From assembly GCF_013284035.1 (NCBI RefSeq), contig NZ_CP054141.1:620001-684000 (forward strand): a DNA stretch of 64,000 nucleotides. Direction: 5' to 3'. Source of the stretch: Flavobacterium sp. M31R6. GTDB taxonomy: Bacteria; Bacteroidota; Bacteroidia; Flavobacteriales; Flavobacteriaceae. The position numbers and the translations under genes are program-made. The notes under the pieces are model-generated. The model did no database searches, was not told where the DNA came from, and saw only the letters and a list, made by a program, of their open reading frames with translations. Below, one piece after another: positions 47,201 through 56,034 of the stretch (its first letter is position 1; each line of letters opens with the position of its first letter).

Positions 47201-50200
47201 TGTTCGGTAACTTCTGCAATTGTTACTATTCAACCGAAAGTAATGCCTTCAGGCTCAACAAGTGTAATTAATCTTACTTGTAATGGTTCTGCTAATGGAA
47301 GTGTTACTATTACTCCTAGTTTAGGTGTTGCTCCTTTCACTTTTAGTTTTAATGGAAGTGTATTTACTTCAAATGCAACTTATGGAGGTTTGGCTGCGGG
47401 AACTTATAATTATTCCATCAAAGACAGTAAAGATTGTCTTTTTAACAGTACTGTAACAGTAACTGAGCCAGCATTAATTACTTTTAGTACAGTTGTTAAA
47501 GATATGTCTTGCTCACTTGCAATCGTTCCTGGTTCAATTGAAGTAAAGAATGTAGCAAATGGGTTTGCTCCTTACACTTATGTTTTAAGGAATACTGTAA
47601 CCAACGCTACTTTGTCTGCTCCTCTTCCAATAGCTTCGATAGGTGCTGATTATATTTTTGCGAATTTAAGTTTTGGGACATATGAATTGATTGTAACAGA
47701 TTCAAAAGGATGTTCAGTTACCAAAACACCTTTGGATATAGCAGCTCCACCATCAGATTTAGATATTGATTTATCAACACCAATAGTAACCTGTACAGAT
47801 GGCGCTACAATTGTTGTATCTGTAGCAGGAGTATCGCCGGCTCCTCTAGTACCGCGCTATTCTTTTGGAGTTTATGATATGACAGTTGCTCCTTTTTCGA
47901 GTATGTTACTTCCAAATGATCCAGGATTGACGTTACAACATACTTTTACAGGCTTAACACCGGGTGTAACGTATACTTTTGTTGTATTTGATAGTGTTAC
48001 GGGATGTTATTATTTTGAAAAGGCGGCCGGTGCTGTAATACCACTTACAACATTAACAAGCACTATAGATGTTGTGAAAAATGTTACGTGTACAGGAACA
48101 CCAACAGGGTCGGTTGTCTTTACCATTGATAATTATGATGCCACACAGGTAAAATATGAAATTTTTAGAGACCAAACGAATGTGTCTACCGGAATTGTTA
48201 ATTTTATTAATACTGCAGCGCCTTTTACTTCTCTGCCTATTAGCGGATTAACGCCAGGAAATTATTATATTAAATTTACAGAAACAGGCGGTACATACCC
48301 TGGATGTACTTCATCATCAACTGTTTTTACAATTACTGAATCTGCAGTAGCCCTTACCGCCTCAGCAAATGTCGATAAGAAAGATAATTGTAATCATACA
48401 GGTCAAATTTCTGCAATTGGTCAAGGTGGTACTTTACCCTATCAATATGAGTTGGTTGGTCCTGTAAATATTGGGTATTCTAATTTCTCGACTTTTCCTA
48501 ATGCTTCATCACCATCAGTACTAATGACGGGTAATTATACAGTTAATGTGAAAGATGCAAATGGCTGTATTGTTCCTATACCAGTATTCCTTGATATAGA
48601 CCCAACACCGGTTGTTGCTGCAGTATTAAATACACAGTGCGGAATAACCGAAGGTAATTTTGTAATAGATGTTACCTTGCCAACTGCTGGTGTTGCACCT
48701 TACAGTTATAGTATTGACGGAGGTGTTTATCAAAGTTTGGTAGCTCCTTTTTCAATAACAGGATTATCATCGGGATCTCATACGGTTGAAGTAAAAGACT
48801 TTAATGGTTGTGGAAATGGTGTAGTCACTGTTCCAATTTTGGCACCATTGGGATTAACTCCAACAGTTAGTGCCATTGTAACCTGTCCATCAAATGTTGG
48901 AGAAATTAAAGCTACAGCTACGGGAGGTTCTGGAACTTTTACTTATACATTGTTAGATAGTGCATTGGTTGTTTTGGTAGGGCCTCAAGCTTCAGATACC
49001 TTTTCAGGCATTGCAGCAGGAAATTATAATGTTAGAGTTACGGATGGAACGTCTACTTGTGACGTTACTAAACCAATTCAATTAATTGCGCCAACACCAG
49101 TTACTTTTAGCACAACGGCAACAGATGTAAGCTGTAATGGCGATAGCAACGGAACGATAACTGTTGTTTTACCAATAGCAAATGATAATCCAAGTTATAC
49201 TTATACTTTGACGGCTACTTCAGGTCCTGCATTAGTTTTAGGTCCTCAGTCCAGTAATCTCTTTACAGGTCTTTCGGCAAGATCCTACGATATTACAGTT
49301 ACATCTGGCAAAGGTTGTTTTTTAACACAAACTGAAACAGTTGGAACACCTTTGGCGTTACTTGTAGATGCATCATCATCGGTAACTGCTTTTGGATGTG
49401 CACCAGACAATTCTGTAAATACAGCTACAGTGACTGTTAATGAAACAGTAGGGACAGGAACAGCACCTTACACTTATAGTATAGATGGAACTAATTATTT
49501 CACCACTAATACGTTTAGCATTATAGATACGGGTGTATCTTATGCTTTATTAGTTTATGTGAAAGACGCCAATGGTTGTATTGCTACACGTAATGTTCCT
49601 ATTACTACATTGCCAAAAATCACTGCTGCGAGCGCAGCAGTAAATGCAGCTATTGATTGTAATAATACAGGATCATTAATCGTAAATGTTATTGGAGGTT
49701 CAGGAACCTTTACCTATCAAATGTTGCCAGGAGTTGTTACGCAGCCTTCAAACATATTTACGGTAACGACACCGGGTGATTATTATTTCAGAGTGAATGA
49801 TGTTACTACAGGTTGTTATTTTGATACGGCTGCATTCACAGTTGCACCGTTTAACACTATTGATGTTGTTGCAACGGCGACTACTCCAGTAACCTGTTTT
49901 GGTGATTCAAATGGAGCTATTTCTATTAATGTGTCTGGATATGGAGGTGCATACAACTATGAGGTATTTAATAGTTTAGGTGCTTCGGTAACGACAGGTT
50001 CTGGAGATGTATCTCTTTTGAACCCACAACCAATTGCAGGATTGTTGGCAGGGAATTATACGGTAGTAGTAACAGAAACGGCAAGCCCATTCTGTGTGAA
50101 AACGTCCAATGTAGTGACGGTTGGTTCACCAAGTGCCGCAGTGTCATTATCGTTTACAACGGTTAACGACAATTGTAATGTGAATGCAGGACAAATAGTT

Positions 50201-53200
50201 GCCGATGCACAAGGCGGAACCGCTCCATATTTATATCAAATATTACCGGCAGCAGCCACACCTCCTTTGGTTACAGATCCAGGTTGGTCAGGTACTAATA
50301 CATTAAATGCTGAATCTGGTAATTATGTAATATATGTTAAAGATGCAAATGATTGTCCTCAATCACTACCAGTTGTAATCGGGTTAGACCCAACGCCAGT
50401 TGTTGCTGCAGTATTAAATACACAGTGCGGAATAACCGAAGGTAATTTTGTAATAGATGTTACTTTGCCAACTGCAGGTATTGCGCCTTACAGTTATAGT
50501 ATTGACGGAGGTGTTTATCAAAGTTTGGTAGCTCCGTTTTCAATAACAGGATTATCATCGGGATCTCATACGGTAGAAGTAAAAGACTTTAATGGTTGTG
50601 GAAATGGTGTAGTCACTGTTCCAATTTTGGCACCATTGGGATTAACTCCAACAGTTAGTGCCATTGTAACCTGTCCTTCAAATGTTGGAGAAATTAAAGC
50701 TACAGCTGCGGGAGGTTCTGGAACTTTTACTTATACATTGTTAGATAGTGCATTGGTTGTTTTGGTAGGGCCTCAAGCTTCAGATACCTTTTCAGGCATT
50801 GCAGCAGGAAATTACAATGTTAGAGTTACGGATGGAACGTCTACTTGTGACGTTACTAAACCAATTCAATTAATTGCGCCAACACCAGTTACTTTTAGCA
50901 CAACGGCAACAGATGTAAGCTGTAATGGCGATAGCAACGGAACGATAACTGTTGTTTTACCAATAGCAAATGATAATCCAAGTTATACTTATACTTTGAC
51001 GGCTACTTCAGGTCCTGCATTAGTTTTAGGTCCTCAGTCCAGTAATCTCTTTACAGGTCTTTCGGCAAGATCCTACGATATTACAGTTACATCTGGCAAA
51101 GGTTGTTTTTTAACACAAACTGAAACAGTTGGAACACCTTTGGCGCTACTTGTAGATGCATCATCATCGGTAACTGCTTTTGGATGTGCACCAGACAATT
51201 CTGTAAATACAGCTACAGTGACTGTTAATGAAACAGTAGGGACAGGAACAGCACCTTACACTTATAGTATAGATGGAACTAATTATTTCACCACTAATAC
51301 GTTTAGCGTTATAGATACGGGTGTATCTTATGCTTTATTAGTTTATGTGAAAGACGCCAATGGTTGTATTGCTACACGTAATGTTCCTATTACTACATTG
51401 CCAAAAATCACTGCTGCGAGCGCAGCAGTAAATGCAGCTATTGATTGTAATAATACAGGATCATTAATCGTAAATGTTATTGGAGGTTCAGGAACCTTTA
51501 CCTATCAAATGTTGCCAGGAGTTGTTACGCAGCCTTCAAACATATTTACGGTAACGACACCGGGTGATTATTATTTCAGAGTGAATGATGTTACTACAGG
51601 TTGTTATTTTGATACGGCTGCATTCACAGTTGCACCGTTTAACACTATTGATGTTGTTGCAACGGCGACTACTCCAGTAACCTGTTTTGGTGATTCAAAT
51701 GGAGCTATTTCTATTAATGTGTCCGGATATGGAGGTGCATACAACTATGAGGTATTTAATAGTTTAGGTGCTTCGGTAACGACAGGTTCTGGAGATGTAT
51801 CTCTTTTGAACCCACAACCAATTGCAGGATTGTTGGCAGGGAATTATACGGTAATAGTAACAGAAACGGCAAGCCCATTCTGTGTGAAAACGTCCAATGT
51901 AGTGACGGTTGGTTCACCAAGTGCCGCAGTGTCATTATCGTTTACAACGGTTAACGACAATTGTAATGTGAATGCAGGACAAATAGTTGCCGATGCACAA
52001 GGCGGAACCGCTCCATATTTATATCAAATATTACCGGCAGCAGCCACACCTCCTTTGGTTACAGATCCAGGTTGGTCAGGTACTAATACATTAAATGCTG
52101 AATCTGGTAATTATGTAATATATGTTAAAGATGCAAATGATTGTCCTCAATCACTACCAGTTGTAATCGGGTTAGACCCAACGCCAGTTGTTGCTGCAGT
52201 ATTAAATACACAGTGCGGAATAACCGAAGGTAATTTTGTAATAGATGTTACCTTGCCAACTGCAGGTATTGCGCCTTACAGTTTCAGTATTGATGGTAGT
52301 GGTTACCAAACTCAAGCGGTTCCATTTTCAATATCTAATTTGTCATCTGGAGTTCATACTATAGTAATAAAAGATAAGAATGGTTGTGGTAACCCACTTG
52401 TTTCTGTTCCAATTTTAGCCCCATTAGCTTTAACTCCAACTATTACAACTACACCAAGTTGTGCTGGTAATGACGGTGTAATTACAGTAGTTGCCTCAGG
52501 TGGTTCTGCAAATTATACCTACAATATTGATGGTGGTGCTTTTGGCGGTGCAACTGTATTTAATGGTATTACACCTGTCCTTCATACAATGGGCGTACAC
52601 GATGTAACCACAGGTTGTGAAGTTTTTGTGCCAATTACTTTAACACCTGCAACTCTTATTACTGGTTTTGCTTTGACTATGACCCCTGTAAGTTGTAACG
52701 GCGGAGGCGATGGTACTATTACGGCTACTATGGCTACACCTGCTTCTGGAGTAAATGATAATCCTGTGTATATGTATAGTTTGAACGGTGGAACTCCTCA
52801 AGCTTCTAATTTATTTAGTGGTCTTGTAGCCGGTGTTTATACTGTTGATGTTGTTTCGGCTAGAGGATGTACAGCTTCTTTACCTATAACTGTAATACAA
52901 CCAAATCCAATTGTATTGCCTGCGGCAACGGTCACTCAATATGGTTGTGCTACAGGAAATGCTTCGAATTATGCCACCATAAGCATTGATCCATTAGCGA
53001 TAACGGGAGGTTCAGGTAGTTATCTGAATTATGAATTTGTAAAAAATGGAACTCCTGTTTATTTGGGGGCCAGTAACAGTTATACTGAAGCTGATCTCCT
53101 TGGAGGATCTTATATAGTAAATGTTTATGACAGTAATGGTTGTGTAGGAACCACAATTGTGCCAATCGTTATTGCTCCTTATATTGCTTTGGACAAAGTA

Positions 53201-55993
53201 AATGTTGCAGTAAACAAAGCAATTACCTGTAACAATCTGGAAGATATAACAGTTACTGTTAGTACTATTGGTGGTACTCCAGCAAATATTGAATATACTT
53301 TGGTTGATACAAATGCAACAACTGGTGTAAAAGGTGGAGTTTATCCTCAACAAACGAATAGTAATGGAATTTTCACTGGATTACCGGTAGCGGATTATTT
53401 AATTACCGTTAAAAATTTAGACACCAATTGTGAAATCCAAGATGTTCACTATGTAAATGAGCCAAATACTTTTGATTTAAAAATTGATAATATTGTTGAT
53501 GTTACTTGTTTGAACGGAACCAATGGTGGTGCCAAAGTGATTTTTATCGACAGAATTATTACGGCTACTGATCCTGATCAGGCAGGAGCTTTTGATTACA
53601 CGATAGTTGATGCTTTAGGAATTGCATACCCAGGAGGTACATCAGCTAATGCTGGTCCAATTACTTTAACTAATTTGGGAGCTGGAACTTATACAGTAAC
53701 TGCTACATTGAAGAATTCTCCTTTCTGTACAGTTTCGAGAAGCTTTACAATTACTGGTCCAACGGCTGCTTTAAAAGTTAGTGAAACTCATAACGAGATT
53801 ACTTGTGTGGCACCTAATTCAGGATCTATTTCAGCTACTGCTACGGGTGGATGGCCTGGTGGTTACGAATACAAATTATCAGGTCAGGTAAATGTTGCCT
53901 ATTCTGCGAATTCTGTCTTCACGAACTTAACCGCTGGAAATTATGTTATAAGTGTTAGAGACAGTAGTGGATGTGAAGATTCAATTCCATTGACACTAAA
54001 CAATCCAACGCCAATTGCATTTACAGCTAATCCAAGCACGTTGTTGTTAACTTGTAATGGGGATACTAGTGCTAGTATTACGGTAGGAGTGCCAACTGGA
54101 GGTCAAGGTTCCAATTATTTGTACACTTTGAATAGAACTTCGGTTGCTCCAGTGATTTCTTCTGGACCGCAAATTTCAAATGTATTCACTGATTTAGGTG
54201 CGGGTACTTATACAATCACAGTTACTGATGGTTGGGGTTGTGGAACGACCTCTTCAACTATTACTATTGCTGAACCAAATGTGATTGTGGCTAGTTTGGT
54301 AAAAGCGAGTACACAAACTTGTGGTACTCAAGCTACTTTGACCCTTTCTGTGTCAGGAGGAACGCCGCCATACAGCTTTAGTAGTAGTTCAAATTTTGCT
54401 GGAAGTATAGCTATGGCTGGGTCAACGGTGACATTCCCGGTAGCTGTAGGGACTTACCATTATTATGTTCGTGATGCGAATGGTTGTGCAAGTATAGTAT
54501 CCAATGATATTACTATTGATCCATTGCCAGTATTGAATGTTGCAGTAGATATTGTTAACTCTAAAGTAAATTGTAAAGGGGATGCAACAGGTGTTATCAT
54601 TGCTACTGCTACAGGTGGTTTAGGAAATTATACTTATACACTGTTGAATGGTGCTGGTTTACCACTTGCATTTACAGCGACACAACTGACACCAGGGAAT
54701 TTTACACAATTACCAGCGGGTTCTTATATTGTTCACGTTGATAGTGGTGACTGTCCTGCTAATTCAATATTAGTTGATATTAAAGAACCACCGACGTCCT
54801 TAAATTTCACATATTCTAAAACAGATGTGAAGTGTTCAGGTAATGGTGATGGTACTATTACAGTAAATGGTTTTGATGGTACAGGTATCATTAAATATGC
54901 AATAACGCCACGTTCTGATAAGTTTTTGGATACTGGCGTATTCACTAATTTGAAACCAGGGTCATATACAGTAATAATTCAGGATGAAAACGGTTGTTAT
55001 TTAACTCAAGATGTAACCATTTTAGAACCACAGCCAATCGATGTTAAAGTGGATAAAACTACTGTTCAACAAGAATTATGTGCTGGTGAAAAAACAGGTG
55101 CATTTAAGATTAATATTGTAGGCGGAACTGGGCCATACAGTACTAGTATTGATAATGATCCATATACTCTAGGTAGAGATACTTTCTCTGGACTTTCGGG
55201 AGGTAATCATTTAGTTATTGTTAAAGATGCGAATTTGTGTGAATTTGAACTTGATGTTTTATTAGACCCAGCGGTTATCCTTAATCCTGTTGCAAGAATA
55301 TCTAATGATTGTGTAAATGATTTACCTGCCAACAAAGTTACAGTAACCATTGACCCAAGTAATAAGGCAGCCGATGTTAAGTACTCTTTAGACAGTACAG
55401 GTATTGAGCAAGACAGCAATTTCTTTACTAATCTAACACCTGGTGATCACTTTATAATGGTACACCATAAAAATGGTTGTGTAGATGCAACGGATACTTT
55501 TACAGTTGATAAAATAGACCCATTAGCCATTTCAATAGATCTTGGTGGATTAAATGAAATTGTGGCAACTGTTACAGGCGGGTCAGGTGTTTATCAGTAC
55601 AGTGTAAATGGTGAGTCAATAGGTCCAAATAATAAATATATTTATTTCAGATCTAGAGACTATGTTGTAACAGTGACTGATAGCAATGGTTGTTCGGTAA
55701 AGGCCACTAAGAACTTTGAGTTTATAGATATTAAAATACCACCTATATTTACGCCGACCGGTGATGGTACGAATGATACATGGAAACCAACCAATACGGA
55801 AAATTATCCAGATATTAAATTCGTTGTGTATGATCGTTATGGACGCGAAGTAGGTACTTTTGGTGCAGGACAATCTTGGGATGGTAAGTACAACGGAACG
55901 GAGTTGCCAATGGGTGATTACTGGTATGTATTGAAATTGAGACATTCTCAAGATGATCGTGAATTTATAGGCCACTTTACTTTATATAGATAA
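38270..55993 (+). CDS. sprB: SprB, giant gliding motility surface adhesin
   Basis: A ~5,907-residue repetitive cell-surface filament, smaller than the ~6,500-residue SprB of F. johnsoniae. SprB is moved along the surface by the gliding motor. The ATG at 38270 is preferred over a TTG at 38246. A 72-residue leader has a second hydrophobic stretch (55-71) ending SFSQ. Residues ~75-455 are a unique N-terminal region. Residues ~460-600 are a DUF11-like domain (TLGDYLNYEIGFKNVGN). A ~210-residue jelly-roll-like segment lies near 1295-1505. Most of the rest is many SprB repeats of ~75-90 residues, each with PYxYSidG, LxaGxYtv and vtDxxGC motifs. A CHU_C type B sorting domain (IFTPTGDGTNDTW) starts at ~5820. 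Two long blocks are near-identical internal duplications. sprF follows. Confidence 0.95.
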   Translation: MKKPTFSKIVHWILFLFENFFQKNSFVYTSKIKEFDNSSESSYLGINCFKRQYNFSLFLLIAFLFTSGLSFSQLGKAFVPRLPGGNMRIKGDVIFVGNSMMSRTTTQPVFSAADPNGTPTNLATLTAEANQNYNTASNNNGFNQEYTDIDTDPTTFASSSAELNINNSCKRVVYAGLYWTAIYPYERSTASNSDTKGTPRLNDWNQIKFKVPGAANYTTLVADNAADPVGDEDEIIFDGYKAPPATSFTNSPYVCYKNVTSMLQLLADPNGNYFAANIRAAKGKKSSGSMAGWTLVVVYESPTLPSRYISTFDGFAGITSALKNLDFSVNGFKTLPSPLPVRATIGVAAQEGESKLYGDDLLIKANTVAAYTYVNNSLNPLNNVFNSTITVPSATTPFSVNVNTRVPNSLNTLGFDMDLLNVNNPNNKVIPNNETGATYRLTSTSDTYGVYVTTFAVDVIEPEIVLTKIVKNSAGVNIGNSNVTLGDYLNYEIGFKNVGNDDADSFTIKDILPVNIIFDPNNIVVPSGSGITYTYTAATRTLIFTIPNNLVKINGNQWIIKFGVQVVPNCNDLSDACSDQIKNQAFATYKGVTNPAVITDDPSISVFGNCNLATPSATNFLVGVSGCKYTRKYQLCGANVTISAANGYDKYSWSTSPTGSPVIGTTQSITVSSIGTYYVHNTAIAPCVSIDETVTVEPFGTTSVNPVIPFADEVVTCPNNGKVLPNIYLCGDNAKRYIRSGVTDTNSIIWEKSSCALVSGTVCADETNACTWTQVATGPDFNVSGQGQYRVTLNYVNGCFSRYFFNVYENKLNPTATSRDIICNTNGEIVVGTPAAGSGYEYSLDGVTYQASNILPINTPNIYTVYIRSVVNVPNRCVFTIPGIQIRKRDFTVATTVNDPLCNGGKGSLKLAANDVRAQYYFSISKGGIPVNSVGPISPNDYTFNNLDPGLYDVKVTTDDGCIYNGTATLVEPAVLTATAAITKPLTCESGEITVTPVGGTGPYTYFVNSTTDFQGSPIIPVTAAGTFNIRVVDFNNCEVTLAPITINDNPKPIYTVPSTNIKCYGSSTGEIKFNVTNANGYNLSYSIDNGVTYSSNGTFSNLPVGTYTAMLKYSLGGVDCFDLPQTIVLTEPGQALTASAGVSELAGCGDGVTVPKNNGKIRITNPQGGIAPYLYSFDNQVTWSPINDAYKAPGTYTVYIKDANDCIYAMPGIIIDPEPVAPSINVNTPVDFNCDGTATSKVIINNPGPASYSYDYYLDNVKNTNVPSNEFINVPVGTHAVRVEYKVTSVPTYSNLLKEDFGSGAPTTTSGIAAAYCFNDQHVLAPYSCPNPTRSVEDNQYSVASDFWRSDDPSGTNSGAWYHFKDHTTAGADPKGRFLLVNIGSAAGPNGVLYSKPIVDVIPNQPVKVDFYVANLLRSGINGAAPDILVQLVDGSNTVVAQQYTGLIANASNDPNRNKWVPISLTLDPGSNINLKFVVRSGSIVYSGNDVVIDDISVYQVPKSCITTKDFTVVVPTGKAFTGSITGFKDAKCNGANDGEITIAAQNFGASFQYSIDNGVNWTTSTTSPVTIPNLAATTYNIKIRPDATSAVACTKPFTQIIAAPVAIGASTTVTTLATCSTGATITTTATGGTPAYEYELRNAAGITVVKAYQSSNKFTNVLPGSYTIFVRDANLCSNPVGVPVTVVAPTAVTAVLAATSDLCYDTIDQAKLVVTATGTGTLTYQLDSNAAQSSNTFTNVGPGNHTIIVTDSNNCTATISNIIIANQLLPVASVTKTLDCSVATPDAVITVNIAGGTGPYTYTVQKGANPPSAASAPSAALSFTQSVTNANADTYTFVVTDATGCSATTKATVNGLVPVSATTTDVNPTCNGGTNGSVKIAASGGVGPYTYNFNGLGSSGTTLYTGLQANIAYPYVVTDSKNCTFSGSVTLSEPVTISGIAVVTVPYTCLQNATVEAQSVLGGTGAYRYSIDGTTFQVSPTFTGLTNGTYTITIKDVNNCTFVTAPVAIVPLAPPTDLTFSNTALMCPANKTDVTITGTVGGSGTKTYQITAPAASATPYQLSTLFSGLAPGTYTFQVKDDKDCTYHEDFTINALPAVTVVGQLVNNVQCLGSSTGAVRFTVSGATNFTYTINGVAQGVGASPINLTGLAAGPYAIVITNTDTNCTATTSVTVNPPPAALAVNKTVTPIKCGTNGSVVVAASGGWGGYSYTLTQPDTSILGPQASATFTNLSQIGTYTISVTDANNCSATDTFALTTPIQPTASIAGSDLCYDTTNQATITITASLGVSPYQYSIDNGATYQLSNTFANLAPGNYSIMVKDAYGCTSVALAQTIDAQLKANIVLTKDLDCNASPDAIITGTISGGKAPYTVSVVSGTGTLTQPVGLGTTFTFTSTTPGANQFQVTDANGCPASTGIITINGLVPVSATTTDVNPTCNGGTNGSVKIAASGGVGPYTYNFNGLGSSGTTLYTGLQANIAYPYVVTDSKNCTFSGSVTLSEPVTISGIAVVTVPYTCLQNATVEAQSVLGGTGAYRYSIDGTTFQVSPTFTGLTNGTYTITIKDVNNCTFVTAPVTIVPLTPPTDLTFSNTALMCPANKTDVTITGTVGGSGTKTYQITAPAASATPYQLSTLFSGLAPGTYTFQVKDDKDCTYHEDFTINALPAVTVIGQLVNNVQCFGSSTGAVRFTVSGATNFTYTINGVAQGVGASPINLTGLAAGPYAIVITNTDTNCTATTSVTVNPPPAALAVNKTVTPIKCGTNGSVVVAASGGWGGYSYTLTQPDTSILGPQASATFTNLSQIGTYTISVTDANNCSATDTFALTTPIQPTASIAGSDLCYDTTNQATITITASLGVSPYQYSIDNGATYQLSNTFANLAPGNYSIMVKDAYGCTSVALAQTIDAQLKANIVLTKDLDCKTPPDAIITGTISGGKAPFTVSTVSGTGTLTQPIGLGTSFTFESAVSGANQFQVTDANGCSVTSAIVTIQPKVMPSGSTSVINLTCNGSANGSVTITPSLGVAPFTFSFNGSVFTSNATYGGLAAGTYNYSIKDSKDCLFNSTVTVTEPALITFSTVVKDMSCSLAIVPGSIEVKNVANGFAPYTYVLRNTVTNATLSAPLPIASIGADYIFANLSFGTYELIVTDSKGCSVTKTPLDIAAPPSDLDIDLSTPIVTCTDGATIVVSVAGVSPAPLVPRYSFGVYDMTVAPFSSMLLPNDPGLTLQHTFTGLTPGVTYTFVVFDSVTGCYYFEKAAGAVIPLTTLTSTIDVVKNVTCTGTPTGSVVFTIDNYDATQVKYEIFRDQTNVSTGIVNFINTAAPFTSLPISGLTPGNYYIKFTETGGTYPGCTSSSTVFTITESAVALTASANVDKKDNCNHTGQISAIGQGGTLPYQYELVGPVNIGYSNFSTFPNASSPSVLMTGNYTVNVKDANGCIVPIPVFLDIDPTPVVAAVLNTQCGITEGNFVIDVTLPTAGVAPYSYSIDGGVYQSLVAPFSITGLSSGSHTVEVKDFNGCGNGVVTVPILAPLGLTPTVSAIVTCPSNVGEIKATATGGSGTFTYTLLDSALVVLVGPQASDTFSGIAAGNYNVRVTDGTSTCDVTKPIQLIAPTPVTFSTTATDVSCNGDSNGTITVVLPIANDNPSYTYTLTATSGPALVLGPQSSNLFTGLSARSYDITVTSGKGCFLTQTETVGTPLALLVDASSSVTAFGCAPDNSVNTATVTVNETVGTGTAPYTYSIDGTNYFTTNTFSIIDTGVSYALLVYVKDANGCIATRNVPITTLPKITAASAAVNAAIDCNNTGSLIVNVIGGSGTFTYQMLPGVVTQPSNIFTVTTPGDYYFRVNDVTTGCYFDTAAFTVAPFNTIDVVATATTPVTCFGDSNGAISINVSGYGGAYNYEVFNSLGASVTTGSGDVSLLNPQPIAGLLAGNYTVVVTETASPFCVKTSNVVTVGSPSAAVSLSFTTVNDNCNVNAGQIVADAQGGTAPYLYQILPAAATPPLVTDPGWSGTNTLNAESGNYVIYVKDANDCPQSLPVVIGLDPTPVVAAVLNTQCGITEGNFVIDVTLPTAGIAPYSYSIDGGVYQSLVAPFSITGLSSGSHTVEVKDFNGCGNGVVTVPILAPLGLTPTVSAIVTCPSNVGEIKATAAGGSGTFTYTLLDSALVVLVGPQASDTFSGIAAGNYNVRVTDGTSTCDVTKPIQLIAPTPVTFSTTATDVSCNGDSNGTITVVLPIANDNPSYTYTLTATSGPALVLGPQSSNLFTGLSARSYDITVTSGKGCFLTQTETVGTPLALLVDASSSVTAFGCAPDNSVNTATVTVNETVGTGTAPYTYSIDGTNYFTTNTFSVIDTGVSYALLVYVKDANGCIATRNVPITTLPKITAASAAVNAAIDCNNTGSLIVNVIGGSGTFTYQMLPGVVTQPSNIFTVTTPGDYYFRVNDVTTGCYFDTAAFTVAPFNTIDVVATATTPVTCFGDSNGAISINVSGYGGAYNYEVFNSLGASVTTGSGDVSLLNPQPIAGLLAGNYTVIVTETASPFCVKTSNVVTVGSPSAAVSLSFTTVNDNCNVNAGQIVADAQGGTAPYLYQILPAAATPPLVTDPGWSGTNTLNAESGNYVIYVKDANDCPQSLPVVIGLDPTPVVAAVLNTQCGITEGNFVIDVTLPTAGIAPYSFSIDGSGYQTQAVPFSISNLSSGVHTIVIKDKNGCGNPLVSVPILAPLALTPTITTTPSCAGNDGVITVVASGGSANYTYNIDGGAFGGATVFNGITPVLHTMGVHDVTTGCEVFVPITLTPATLITGFALTMTPVSCNGGGDGTITATMATPASGVNDNPVYMYSLNGGTPQASNLFSGLVAGVYTVDVVSARGCTASLPITVIQPNPIVLPAATVTQYGCATGNASNYATISIDPLAITGGSGSYLNYEFVKNGTPVYLGASNSYTEADLLGGSYIVNVYDSNGCVGTTIVPIVIAPYIALDKVNVAVNKAITCNNLEDITVTVSTIGGTPANIEYTLVDTNATTGVKGGVYPQQTNSNGIFTGLPVADYLITVKNLDTNCEIQDVHYVNEPNTFDLKIDNIVDVTCLNGTNGGAKVIFIDRIITATDPDQAGAFDYTIVDALGIAYPGGTSANAGPITLTNLGAGTYTVTATLKNSPFCTVSRSFTITGPTAALKVSETHNEITCVAPNSGSISATATGGWPGGYEYKLSGQVNVAYSANSVFTNLTAGNYVISVRDSSGCEDSIPLTLNNPTPIAFTANPSTLLLTCNGDTSASITVGVPTGGQGSNYLYTLNRTSVAPVISSGPQISNVFTDLGAGTYTITVTDGWGCGTTSSTITIAEPNVIVASLVKASTQTCGTQATLTLSVSGGTPPYSFSSSSNFAGSIAMAGSTVTFPVAVGTYHYYVRDANGCASIVSNDITIDPLPVLNVAVDIVNSKVNCKGDATGVIIATATGGLGNYTYTLLNGAGLPLAFTATQLTPGNFTQLPAGSYIVHVDSGDCPANSILVDIKEPPTSLNFTYSKTDVKCSGNGDGTITVNGFDGTGIIKYAITPRSDKFLDTGVFTNLKPGSYTVIIQDENGCYLTQDVTILEPQPIDVKVDKTTVQQELCAGEKTGAFKINIVGGTGPYSTSIDNDPYTLGRDTFSGLSGGNHLVIVKDANLCEFELDVLLDPAVILNPVARISNDCVNDLPANKVTVTIDPSNKAADVKYSLDSTGIEQDSNFFTNLTPGDHFIMVHHKNGCVDATDTFTVDKIDPLAISIDLGGLNEIVATVTGGSGVYQYSVNGESIGPNNKYIYFRSRDYVVTVTDSNGCSVKATKNFEFIDIKIPPIFTPTGDGTNDTWKPTNTENYPDIKFVVYDRYGREVGTFGAGQSWDGKYNGTELPMGDYWYVLKLRHSQDDREFIGHFTLYR
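43833..47025 (+). repeat. Internal sprB duplication, 1,698-base period
   Basis: Bases 43833-45327 recur at 45531-47025, an offset of 1,698 bases (566 codons), with only about ten differences by eye. Beyond the near-identical part the copies drift. The unit spans several SprB repeats. The synonymous sites are also conserved, pointing to recent duplication or gene conversion. Confidence 0.9.
48611..52280 (+). repeat. Internal sprB duplication, 1,788-base period
   Basis: The unit opening GTTGTTGCTGCAGTATTAA starts at 48611, 50399 and 52187, exactly 1,788 bases (596 codons) apart. The first two copies are complete and differ by about a dozen bases. The third is identical for about 95 bases and then diverges. 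Confidence 0.9.
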
Positions 55994-56034
55994 CATTTGT
56001 AGAAAGAAGATTAGAGAGTGATTAGTTATCCAAA

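Noticed and set aside
43833-52280. Long repeats considered as a CRISPR array or mobile element
   Set aside because: Units are 1.7-1.8 kb, stay in one reading frame and code for SprB repeats, with no spacers, terminal inverted repeats or transposase.
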